Shown in pieces: positions 34,452 through 41,495 of a stretch of DNA of 41,495 bases; position 1 is the stretch's first letter; every line of letters begins with the position of its first letter. The DNA is from Candidatus Eiseniibacteriota bacterium. Its GTDB lineage: Bacteria > Eisenbacteria > RBG-16-71-46. A program made the translations under genes and the position numbers. The stretch is from NCBI GenBank assembly GCA_016178725.1, contig JACOSV010000037.1:1-41495 (forward strand), written 5' to 3'. Under the pieces are notes generated by a model, which worked only from the letters and a program-made list of their open reading frames with translations, had not been told where the DNA came from and did no database searches.

Positions 34452-35309
34452 CTAAAGGACGCCGAACGCCTCGAGGAGCCGTTCGAGATCCGGCTGACCG
34501 TAGTACTCGAACTCCACCTTGCCTCCCTTGCGGGAAGGCGAAATCGTGACGCGTGTCGCGAACCTCTGCTGAAGCTTGGTCTCCCACTCCTCAATCCCTT
34601 CGAGCCGTTTCGGCGCGATCCTGGTGTGCGCGCGGCGAATCTTGCGAGTCACGAACGCCTCGGTGCGCCGCACCGAGAATCCCTTCCCGATCACGTACCG
34701 CGCGGCGACGAGTTGCTCGCCCAGAGTCGGCAGACCGAGGAGCGCTCGCGCATGGCCCGCGGAAATGGTTCCACGTGAAACCATGTCCTGGACCTCGACC
34801 GGGAGCGTCAGCAGGCGAAGCGAGTTGCTGATCGAACTCCGCTGCTTCCCGACCCGCTCCGAAAGCTGATCGTGCGTGAGGCCGACGCCGCCAACCAGCG
34901 CCTTGTAGGCCCTCGCCTCGTCGATCGGATTGAGATCCTCACGCTGAATGTTCTCGATCAGCGCGAGCTCCATCATCTCGCGGTCGTCGACATCGCGCAC
35001 GATCGCCGGGATTCGCTCGAGCCCGGCGAGCTGTGCCGCGCGCAGCCGGCGCTCACCGGCCACGAGCTGGAAGCTGTCGGCCTGATGGCGGACGAGAATC
35101 GGCTGGAGCACGCCGGTCGCCTTGATCGAAGCCGAGAGCTCCTGGAGCGCGTCGTCGTCGAATCGGGTCCGCGGCTGGAACGGATTCGGGCCGATCTCAC
35201 CGACCTCGATGTGGCGAACACCGGACTGCGGAGCGTCCGCGACGCCGGCCCCGGGCGCAGCGCCCGGAATCAGCGCCTCGAGACCTCTACCGAGTGCCTT
35301 CCTATGCAT
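34452..35309 (-). CDS. parB: Chromosome partitioning protein ParB (CTPase, parS-binding)
   Basis: 285 residues. ALGRGLEALIP opens the protein; the ParB/Srx CTP-binding domain has PNPFQPR and GERRLRAA (residues 85-92); ENIQREDLNPIDEA links to the helix-turn-helix (LTHDQLSERVGKQRSSISNSLRLL); GHARALLGL and a C-terminal dimer domain follow. It loads on parS and slides as a clamp. The ATG at 35309 overlaps the parA stop by 8 nt; longer starts in the parA gene are unlikely. The gene itself contains a parS site (34768-34781). Confidence 0.97.
   Translation of the reverse strand: MHRKALGRGLEALIPGAAPGAGVADAPQSGVRHIEVGEIGPNPFQPRTRFDDDALQELSASIKATGVLQPILVRHQADSFQLVAGERRLRAAQLAGLERIPAIVRDVDDREMMELALIENIQREDLNPIDEARAYKALVGGVGLTHDQLSERVGKQRSSISNSLRLLTLPVEVQDMVSRGTISAGHARALLGLPTLGEQLVAARYVIGKGFSVRRTEAFVTRKIRRAHTRIAPKRLEGIEEWETKLQQRFATRVTISPSRKGGKVEFEYYGQPDLERLLEAFGVL
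34765..34784. promoter_or_regulatory. parS site inside parB
   Basis: ATGGTTCCACGTGAAACCAT: a 20-nt dyad with a CACGTG core, imperfect at only one pair, close to the universal TGTTTCACGTGAAACA. The core palindrome is at 34768-34781. Confidence 0.85.
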
Positions 35310-36063
35310 GATCGAGAACCTCCCGCGCCAGGTCGCGATAGCTGTCAGCGCCGGTGCTGTGTGGGTCGTATAGAACGATTGGCTTTCCGAACGAGGGCGC
35401 TTCACTTAGCCGTACATTTCTGGGGATCACCGTCTTATAAACGCGTTCTGCAAAGAACTTCCTGGCCTCGTCGGCTACTTGTTGCGACAGATTGAGCCGT
35501 GCGTCGAACATCGTCAGCAGCACGCCCTCGATCCGAAGGCCCGGATTGAGGTGGTCCTGAACGAGGCGGATCGCGTTCACGAGCTGCGTCAGCCCCTCGA
35601 GCGCGAGGTATTCGCACTGGAGCGGAATCAGGACCGAGTCCGACGCGGTGAGCGCGTTGACGGTCAGCAGGCCGAGCGAGGGCGGCCCATCGATGAGGAT
35701 GAAGTCGTACTCGCCCCGGAGCGGCGCGATCGCCTGCTTGAGACGCGTCTCCCGGGCCATCATTCCGACGAGCTCGACCTCGGCGCCCGAGAGACGCTGG
35801 CCGGCGGCGATCAGATCGAGGTTCGCGAGCGCCGTCGGCGTGACCGACTCACGGAGCTCGTTCTGGCCGATCAGCGCCTCATAGATCGTGAGGCGCGCAT
35901 CGTTCCCGTTCGCGCCGAGGCCGCTGGTCGCGTTGCCCTGGGGATCGATATCGATGAGCAGCGATCGATGACCTTCCTGGGCGAGACACGCGCCCAGATT
36001 GATCGCCGTCGTGGTCTTGCCTACGCCGCCCTTTTGGCTGGCGATTGCGATTACGCGTCCCAT
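35302..36063 (-). CDS. parA: Chromosome partitioning ATPase ParA (Soj)
   Basis: 253 residues, chromosomal ParA without an N-terminal DNA-binding extension. Deviant Walker A KGGVGKTT at 11-18, LLIDIDPQGNATSGLG with the Walker A' region, and LIDGPPSLGLLTVNAL for Walker B. It moves ParB-parS complexes over the nucleoid. ATG at 36063; upstream in-frame codons run into the parS-bearing gap. It overlaps parB by 8 nt and follows rsmG by 135 nt. Confidence 0.97.
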   Translation of the reverse strand: MGRVIAIASQKGGVGKTTTAINLGACLAQEGHRSLLIDIDPQGNATSGLGANGNDARLTIYEALIGQNELRESVTPTALANLDLIAAGQRLSGAEVELVGMMARETRLKQAIAPLRGEYDFILIDGPPSLGLLTVNALTASDSVLIPLQCEYLALEGLTQLVNAIRLVQDHLNPGLRIEGVLLTMFDARLNLSQQVADEARKFFAERVYKTVIPRNVRLSEAPSFGKPIVLYDPHSTGADSYRDLAREVLDHA

Positions 36064-36164
36064 TCCCTTGCGCGCGGGGCGGACTCCCTGCCCACCTGAT
36101 GAGGTCAGAAGTGAACTGCGGAGACACAAAGTAGCAAGTGCGGGCCGCGCGGGACAAGAGCGAA

Positions 36165-36178
36165 GTTCCACGTGGAAC
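36165..36178. promoter_or_regulatory. parS site upstream of parA
   Basis: GTTCCACGTGGAAC is a perfect 14-bp palindrome with the CACGTG core, 20 nt beyond the rsmG stop and about 100 nt before parA. Confidence 0.85.
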
Positions 36179-36198
36179 GCTCGGCGAATCGGAATCGA

Positions 36199-36999
36199 CT
36201 AAGAGTCCTCGCGTCTAACGAATCTGCCGATCGCGACCGGACCGGATCCAATGATCCGCCATGTGTCGAGGTCCCATTTCTCCTTCCAGGCGCCTTGGGC
36301 GACGATCTCGTCGTCGCGACCGCTGCCCTTCCACAGGAACGCGCAGCCGCCGGGCTCGACGATGCGAGCGGCGAGGTCGAGTGTCGGGCCGAGCCGCATC
36401 GTCGCCCGCGACGTGAACCCGTCGAACGCGCGGGGGTGTTCGCCGGCGATGTCCTCGAGTCTCGCCAGCTCGACTCGGACCTGATCGAGGCCGAGCGTCT
36501 CGATCGCCTTTCGAAGGAAGAGCGTCTTGGTCCGTCGTGACTCGACCAGGGTCCAGGCTCCGGGGACGCCGGCGATCACGAGTGGGATCGCCGGGAATCC
36601 GGCGCCGGATCCGAGATCGATCCAGCGCGTGCGTCCCGAACCCTTCAACCACTCGGCGTGCGCCACCGATTCAAGCAGGTGGCGCGAGACGATCCTCGCC
36701 TGATCGTTTTCCGCTATCAGATTGGAAATGCTAGAGTTCCACTCGATAACCATGCGCGCGAACTGTCGCATTCGTTCGAGCGCCGCAGGTGGATCCGCCG
36801 AAGCCCGCTCGAGCGGGGCCAGCAGATCCGACCACGGTTGTCGCCCGAGGATCCGCTCGATCTGCTCGGGACCGCGCGCCGTACGCTGGCCGAATGGCGT
36901 GGCAGGAGGTCCCTCACGCCGGGCCCGGGCGCCCTGCCGCCGTCGCGGCGCCGCGAGCGCGCGTCCGGAACGAGTTGGTCTCGCGCGGCGAGGTTTCAT
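36199..36999 (-). CDS. rsmG: 16S rRNA (guanine-527-N7)-methyltransferase
   Basis: 266 residues. The SAM-binding start WIDLGSGAGFPAIPL (about 126-140), VESRRTKTLFLRKAIETLGL and FTSRA blocks identify RsmG/GidB, which methylates G527 of 16S rRNA. The first 45 or so residues are an Arg/Pro-rich extension not needed by the family, so a start further inside is possible, though no clear ribosome site favours one. It follows mnmG by 12 nt, the usual gidA-gidB order. Confidence 0.95.
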   Translation of the reverse strand: MKPRRARPTRSGRALAAPRRRQGARARREGPPATPFGQRTARGPEQIERILGRQPWSDLLAPLERASADPPAALERMRQFARMVIEWNSSISNLIAENDQARIVSRHLLESVAHAEWLKGSGRTRWIDLGSGAGFPAIPLVIAGVPGAWTLVESRRTKTLFLRKAIETLGLDQVRVELARLEDIAGEHPRAFDGFTSRATMRLGPTLDLAARIVEPGGCAFLWKGSGRDDEIVAQGAWKEKWDLDTWRIIGSGPVAIGRFVRREDS

Positions 37000-37011
37000 C
37001 GCCGCAACGTA

Positions 37012-38982
37012 TCACGCCCGGCCGGTGACCCCCGACCGCGCGGCGGCGCGTGCCGCCGATGGCCCGACCACCGCCGCTTCCGCACCGGCGCGCGCGCGTG
37101 CCGCCCCATCCGGCGCCGCGCGTCGCGCATGCACGAGGAGCACGGCAATGTCCGCCGGCGACACCCCCGCGATCCGCGACGCTTGACCGACGGATGCGGG
37201 CCGCCAGCGCACGAGCTTCTCGCGCGCCTCGCGCGAGACGCCCTTGAGATCCGAATCCCAGAGCGCTGGCGCGAGCGTCGCCGCTTCGAGCGCCGCAGCG
37301 CGCGCGGCCGTCTCGCGTTCGCGCTCGATGTAGCCGCGATATCGGACGCGGATTTCCAGGCAATCGGCCCACTCGCGCGGGAGATCGCAGTCGACGCCGG
37401 CCTCGCGCAGCCCGTCCCACGATCCGCCCGCGCGCGCGAGGAGATCGAGCGCGCGCACGCGCCGCGCGGGCGCGGTGGCCGTGCCATCCGCGGCGGGCGT
37501 GCCCGGCGCGGGGGCGGCGCTGTCCGCCGCAACCGCCACCGTGATGCGCGTGAGCCGCCGTTCCTCGGCATCGAGGGCCGCGCACTTCGCGCGCACGCGC
37601 TCGATCTGCTCCTGCGTCACGAGCCCGAGCGCGTGGCCGATCTCGGCGAGGCGCTCGTCGGCGTTGTCGGCGCGCAACAGCAGCCGGTGCTCGGCCGCCG
37701 ACGTGAACATGCGGTAGGGCTCGCGATGCTCGCGCGTCACGAGATCGTCGACGAGCACGCCGAGATACGCCTGATCGCGGCGCAGGACGAACGGCGCGCG
37801 ACCGAGGACGCGGTGCGCGGCGTTGATGCCGGCGATCAGTCCCTGCGCCGCCGCCTCTTCGTAGCCGGACGTGCCGCAGATCTGCCCGGCGAGGAAGAGT
37901 CCCGGCACGCCCCGCACCTCGAGCGTCGCCGCGAGCTGATGCGGAAGCACGAAATCGTACTCGACCGCGTAACCGGGGCGCAGCATCTCGGCCTGTTCGA
38001 GCGCCGGGATCGTGCGCACGAACTCGAGCTGCACCTCGGCGGGCATGCTCGACGAGACGCCGTTGACGTAGATCTCGGGAACGTCGCGACCCTCGGGCTC
38101 GAGAAAGACGTGATGCGCGGCGCGCTCGGGGAACTTGACCACCTTGTCCTCGAGCGACGGGCAGTAGCGCGGCCCGGCGCCGCGGATCGCGCCGGAATAG
38201 AGCGGCGAGCGATCGAGATTGCGGCGAATCACCGCGTGCGTGCGCTCGTTCGTGTGCGTGAGATGGCACGGCACCTGATCGACATCGAGCCGCTCGGTCC
38301 AGTGCGAGAACGGGCGCGGCGGATCGTCGCCCGGCTGCGGCGTCGCACGATCCCAGGCGATCGAGTCGCGATGGAGCCGCGGCGGCGTGCCGGTCTTGAG
38401 CCGGCCGCGCTCGAGCCCGAGCTCGGCGAGACATTCGCTCAACGCGCGCGCGGCGTGCTCGCCGATCCGGCCGCCCGCGATCTGCGCCGCGCCGATGTGG
38501 ATCAAGCCGTTGAGGAACGTGCCGGGCGTGATCACCGCCGCACGGCAGGCGACGCGGCGCCCGTCGTCGAGTTCGATCGCCGCCACCGCGCCCCGCTCGA
38601 GCCGGACGTGGTTCACGACGCCGGCGAGGCGCGTGAGCCCGGCGACGCCGTCGAGCAGCGCGCTCATCGCCGCGGCGTAGCCGGCCTTGTCGCACTGCGC
38701 GCGCGGCGACCACACCGCCTGGCCGCGGCCGCGGTTCAGCATCTTGAACTGGATGCCGGCGCGGTCCGTGATCAGGCCCATCACGCCGCCGAGCGCGTCG
38801 ATCTCGCGCACCATGTGGCCCTTCGCGATGCCGCCGATCGCGGGATTGCACGACATCTTCGCGCTGTCGGCGAGCGTCACGGTCACGAGCGCGGTGTCGA
38901 GGCCGAGCCGCGCGCACGCGACCGCGGCCTCGCATCCGGCGTGGCCCGCGCCGACCACGACGACGTCGAACGCGTCCGTCAC
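37012..38982 (-). CDS. mnmG: tRNA uridine-34 carboxymethylaminomethyl modification enzyme, FAD subunit
   Basis: 656 residues, normal size. FAD site [14 protein letters not shown] near the N-terminus, [33 protein letters not shown] and [11 protein letters not shown] blocks. With MnmE it installs the cmnm5 group at U34 of certain tRNAs. The GTG start overlaps the mnmE stop (GTGA). A short Ala/Pro-rich insertion near residue 495 and an Ala-rich C-terminal tail are additions typical of this GC-rich genome. Confidence 0.97.
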   Translation of the reverse strand: MTDAFDVVVVGAGHAGCEAAVACARLGLDTALVTVTLADSAKMSCNPAIGGIAKGHMVREIDALGGVMGLITDRAGIQFKMLNRGRGQAVWSPRAQCDKAGYAAAMSALLDGVAGLTRLAGVVNHVRLERGAVAAIELDDGRRVACRAAVITPGTFLNGLIHIGAAQIAGGRIGEHAARALSECLAELGLERGRLKTGTPPRLHRDSIAWDRATPQPGDDPPRPFSHWTERLDVDQVPCHLTHTNERTHAVIRRNLDRSPLYSGAIRGAGPRYCPSLEDKVVKFPERAAHHVFLEPEGRDVPEIYVNGVSSSMPAEVQLEFVRTIPALEQAEMLRPGYAVEYDFVLPHQLAATLEVRGVPGLFLAGQICGTSGYEEAAAQGLIAGINAAHRVLGRAPFVLRRDQAYLGVLVDDLVTREHREPYRMFTSAAEHRLLLRADNADERLAEIGHALGLVTQEQIERVRAKCAALDAEERRLTRITVAVAADSAAPAPGTPAADGTATAPARRVRALDLLARAGGSWDGLREAGVDCDLPREWADCLEIRVRYRGYIERERETAARAAALEAATLAPALWDSDLKGVSREAREKLVRWRPASVGQASRIAGVSPADIAVLLVHARRAAPDGAARARAGAEAAVVGPSAARAAARSGVTGRA

Positions 38983-40451
38983 TTGCCGACGCAGAAGCGG
39001 CTGAAGATGCGGTCGAGCAGATCGGCGTCCACCGACCGGCCGGTGACCTCGCCGAGTGCCGCGAGCGATGCGCGCAGCTCGAGCGCCACGATCTCGCCCG
39101 GCGCGCCCCCGTCCGCCGCGGACGCCGCGCCGAGCAGCGCCGCCCGCGCACGATCGAGCGCCGCGACGTGGCGCGGGTTGCTCACCGCCATGGCGATCGC
39201 GCCGGTCGCGGGCCCAGAGGAGGCGCCATCCTCCGATGCGTGCGGGCCCGCGCCGAGCAGCGCCGCGAGTGCCGCGGCGAGCGCGTCGATGCCATCGCCC
39301 GCGAGCGCGGACACGGCGACGATCGCGCGCGGGCCGCCGTCGAGCAGCCGTTCGACGTCGCCGGGCGCGACGCGACGCGGACGGTCGCTCTTGTTGAGCG
39401 CGACCAGCAACGGCCGGGCGCCGAGCACGGCCGCGATCGCATGATCCTCGGGCGCGAGCGGCTGCGAGGCATCCACGACCCACAGCGTCGCCGCCGCGGA
39501 CGCGATCGCGGCGTGCGTCCGCGCGACGCCGATCGCCTCGATCGCGTCGTCGGTCTCGCGCAGGCCGGCGGTGTCGGAGAGCGTGACGCGCATGCCGGCG
39601 AGCTCGATCGCTTCGCTGACGCGGTCGCGCGTCGTGCCCGGCGCCGGCGTCACGATCGCGCGCGGCTCGCCGAGGAGCGCGTTGAAGAGCGACGATTTGC
39701 CGGCGTTCGGCCGGCCGACGAGCGGCACGCGCGCGCCGTCGCGGATCGCGCGCGCGTACGGCGAGGCGGCGAGCCATGCGGCGAGCGCCGCCGCGACGTC
39801 GGCGATCGCGGCGCGCACGTGCGCAGGCACCTCGACGCCGCCCACGTCCTCGGCGAAGTCCACGCGCGCCTCGACCTCGGCGAGCGCGTCGGCGACGCGC
39901 TCGCCGAGCGCCCCGATCTCGCGCGACAGCGCGCCCGCGAGCTGGGAGACGGCGAGCGCGTGCGCGGCGTTCGTCTCGGCGGCGATCACGTCGGCGACGG
40001 CCTCCGCCTGGGCGAGATCGATCCGGCCGTTGAGGAACGCGCGCAGCGTGAACTCGCCGGGGGCGGCGAGGCGCGCGCCGCTCGCGATCATCGCGGCGAG
40101 CAGACGTTCGGCCGAGAGCGCGCCGCCGTGACAGGAGAACTCGACCACGTCCTCCTTCGTGTACGAGCGCGGCGCGCGGAACACGGCGACCACGACCTCG
40201 TCGATGCGTTGGGCATCGATGGGTGCATCCATCGGGGCGTCGATGGGGGCATCGATGGGAGCATCGAGCGCGTCATCGGCGGCCCAGCCATGATGCAGCG
40301 TGTGGGTCGGCGCATCGCCGATCCGCGCGGTGCCGCGGAACACGCGGTCGGCGATCGCGAGCGCTTCGGGCCCGCTCATCCGCACCACCGCGAGCCCCGC
40401 GGCGCCGCGCGCGGTGGCGATCGCCGTGATCGTGTCTCCGAGCTGCGTCAT
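38979..40451 (-). CDS. mnmE: tRNA modification GTPase MnmE
   Basis: 490 residues. N-terminal folate-binding domain ([33 protein letters not shown]), helical middle, G domain with [16 protein letters not shown] and NKSD, and the terminal FCVGK (CxGK) needed for activity. An 18-residue repeat insertion, DAPI-type, lies at 63-80 in a loop of the first domain. GGGGGA lies 3-4 nt before the ATG. Partner gene mnmG follows with a 4-nt overlap. The strong hairpin-T4 just upstream leaves only about 17 nt before the ATG. Confidence 0.97.
   Translation of the reverse strand: MTQLGDTITAIATARGAAGLAVVRMSGPEALAIADRVFRGTARIGDAPTHTLHHGWAADDALDAPIDAPIDAPMDAPIDAQRIDEVVVAVFRAPRSYTKEDVVEFSCHGGALSAERLLAAMIASGARLAAPGEFTLRAFLNGRIDLAQAEAVADVIAAETNAAHALAVSQLAGALSREIGALGERVADALAEVEARVDFAEDVGGVEVPAHVRAAIADVAAALAAWLAASPYARAIRDGARVPLVGRPNAGKSSLFNALLGEPRAIVTPAPGTTRDRVSEAIELAGMRVTLSDTAGLRETDDAIEAIGVARTHAAIASAAATLWVVDASQPLAPEDHAIAAVLGARPLLVALNKSDRPRRVAPGDVERLLDGGPRAIVAVSALAGDGIDALAAALAALLGAGPHASEDGASSGPATGAIAMAVSNPRHVAALDRARAALLGAASAADGGAPGEIVALELRASLAALGEVTGRSVDADLLDRIFSRFCVGK
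40212..40265 (-). repeat. 12-bp tandem repeats inside mnmE
   Basis: Four and a half units of about 12 bp (core GCATCGATGGGG on the plus strand) encode DAPI/DAPM blocks, residues 63-80 of MnmE. Confidence 0.9.
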
Positions 40452-40468
40452 GGATCCCCCGACAGACG

Positions 40469-40501
40469 AAAAGCGCCGGACCCGATTCCGGGCCCGGCGC
40501 T
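40469..40501 (-). terminator. Rho-independent terminator after khpB
   Basis: On the minus strand a 13-bp stem with one G.T pair (40501-40489 with 40484-40472), loop GAAT, then TTTT. It lies 18 nt beyond the khpB stop and 17 nt before the mnmE start. Confidence 0.8.
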
Positions 40502-40519
40502 CGATGCGAAGGCGGCGGG

Positions 40520-41495
40520 CTAGTCGTCGGCTCTCGCCACCTCGGGCTGGCCGGCGGGCGCGACCGCGAGTTTCTTGATGAGGCCGTCGCCGATCGCGTA
40601 CGTCTTCACCCGGCCGTCCTCGCGCAGCGCGACGTGGATGACCCGCCGCTCCTGCGCGTTGAGATACTCGGTCACCACCTCGCGGCCGCTCGTCGCCGCT
40701 TCGTCGGCCATCGCGCGCGCCTGCGTCTGCAGCTCGGACTCGCGGTGGCGCCAGAACTCGTTGATCTCGAGCTGCAGGTGGTAGCGCATCCCGCCGCCGC
40801 GGTTGAGCGTCAGGTTGAGCAGGTGCTGGAGCGCCTGCCGCACCTCGCCCTTGCGTCCGATGAGGAGATCCTCGTCCTCGCTCAGCTCGGCGGTGACGTC
40901 GACGTTCGTCCCCTCGGAGCGGCTCGACACCTTGGCCGGGAATCCCATCGCCGCGAGCAGCGCCTCGGTGATGCGCCGCGCCTCGGCGTCGAGATCGGCC
41001 GCGGACAGCGCCGGGCCCTCATCGCGCGATCCGCCCTCGTCGCGCGATCCGCCCTCGTCGCGCGCCTCGCCTCCGCGAGCATCCTCGCCGCGCGACTCGT
41101 GCATGACGGGCGACATCGGCAGATCGTGCGCCGGCGCCATGTCGTCGGCCGCGCGGATCGACTCGTCGCCGCCCGGCGCCACGCCGGTCGTGTCGCGACG
41201 CGGACGCATGCCGTCATCACCCCGTCCGCGCCCACCGCGACGGCCGCGACGACGACGCCCCTCGCGCTCGCCGCCCGCCTCGCGGGACGTCTCCCGAGAC
41301 TCGCGCGGCGTCTCGGGTGATTCGCCGCGTGCCTCGAGACGCTCGTCGCCGCGTGGCGCGGCGGGCATCCGCTCGCCGCCGCGTGGAGCGCCTTCGTGCC
41401 GACCGCCCTCGCGACCGCCTTCGTGCCGGCCGCCCTCGCGACCGCCGCCGGCGCGCGCGGGCTCGCTGCGATCGCGCCGCCCGCGACCCTCGCCG
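40520..41495 (-). CDS. khpB: RNA-binding KH-R3H protein KhpB (Jag/EloR), N-terminus outside the window
   Basis: The frame is open to the window edge, so the start is missing. Seen are a long disordered Arg/Gly/Glu-rich part with repeats, then a KH-like domain with IGRKGEVRQALQHLLNL and a C-terminal R3H domain with NAQERRVIHVALRED and VKTYAIGDG. KhpB binds RNA with KhpA and affects cell elongation and division. Its place beside mnmE, and probably yidC beyond the window, is the common arrangement near the origin. The disordered part is far longer than in Firmicutes homologues; whether a Jag_N domain precedes it cannot be seen. Confidence 0.93.
   Translation of the reverse strand, partial: GEGRGRRDRSEPARAGGGREGGRHEGGREGGRHEGAPRGGERMPAAPRGDERLEARGESPETPRESRETSREAGGEREGRRRRGRRGGRGRGDDGMRPRRDTTGVAPGGDESIRAADDMAPAHDLPMSPVMHESRGEDARGGEARDEGGSRDEGGSRDEGPALSAADLDAEARRITEALLAAMGFPAKVSSRSEGTNVDVTAELSEDEDLLIGRKGEVRQALQHLLNLTLNRGGGMRYHLQLEINEFWRHRESELQTQARAMADEAATSGREVVTEYLNAQERRVIHVALREDGRVKTYAIGDGLIKKLAVAPAGQPEVARADD
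41019..41062 (-). repeat. 18-bp tandem repeats in khpB
   Basis: Units start at 41019, 41037 and 41055 (partial) and encode SRDEGG blocks in the disordered region. Confidence 0.85.
41393..41446 (-). repeat. Two 27-bp tandem repeats in khpB
   Basis: Units 41393-41419 and 41420-41446 differ at one base and encode GGREGGRHE blocks. Confidence 0.85.

Overview
The window reads as one continuous chromosomal stretch of a GC-rich Gram-negative bacterium. Lipobox signal peptides, outer-membrane-type proteins and a BlaI/BlaR1 pair fit an outer membrane. A C-terminal FlgD-like (T9SS-style) sorting domain, menaquinone made by the futalosine route, and a LexA operator matching the form I recall for Fibrobacter (TGCNC-N4-GTGCA) point to the wider FCB/Fibrobacterota neighbourhood, for example an Eisenbacteria-like lineage. 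The phylum is inference; the gene content is seen. No rRNA, tRNA, CRISPR array or prophage was recognised.

Left part (1-20.4 kb). A truncated membrane glycosyltransferase-like gene meets a large secreted sugar-dehydrogenase/PKD protein tail to tail. A minus-strand cluster follows: mqnA, an FMN reductase, a serine beta-lactamase-like hydrolase, a metallo-beta-lactamase-fold hydrolase and mqnC. Divergent from it, a plus-strand operon with overlapping stop/start codons holds a six-hairpin glycosidase-like lipoprotein, a membrane-anchored helical protein and an MFS carrier. A lipoprotein/barrel gene, then mqnE-rhodanese-FMN 2-hydroxyacid oxidase and a DUF5916 outer-membrane protein come next.

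Middle (20.6-31.6 kb). A BlaI repressor is coupled to a BlaR1-like M56 protease whose sensor end is replaced by TPR-like repeats. A ubiA-ubiX-ubiD-psuG operon (mqnP/M/L type) follows, in which ubiD and psuG carry two in-frame TAG codons and one frameshift. A PilZ protein has a long, foldable upstream leader. lexA carries its own operator and a strong terminator. Just beyond sits a small IS200-like HUH protein that appears to lack the catalytic tyrosine and has a LexA-box-like sequence in front of it.

Right part (31.6-41.5 kb). A bactofilin/double aspartyl-protease-PDZ/DMT exporter operon leads into the cluster typical of an origin-proximal region: parB, parA, rsmG, mnmG, mnmE and khpB (jag), with two parS palindromes, one inside parB and one upstream of parA. 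The window runs out inside khpB; in many bacteria yidC, rnpA, rpmH and dnaA lie beyond it.

Together, mqnA, mqnC, mqnE and the ubiA/X/D set supply most of the futalosine menaquinone pathway (mqnB and mqnD are not here), spread over about 24 kb rather than in one operon. The points most worth a second look are the LexA-box-linked tyrosine-less HUH protein, the lesions in ubiD/psuG, the BlaR1-TPR fusion, the structured leader before the PilZ gene, and two secreted-protein genes that seem to start at CTG.
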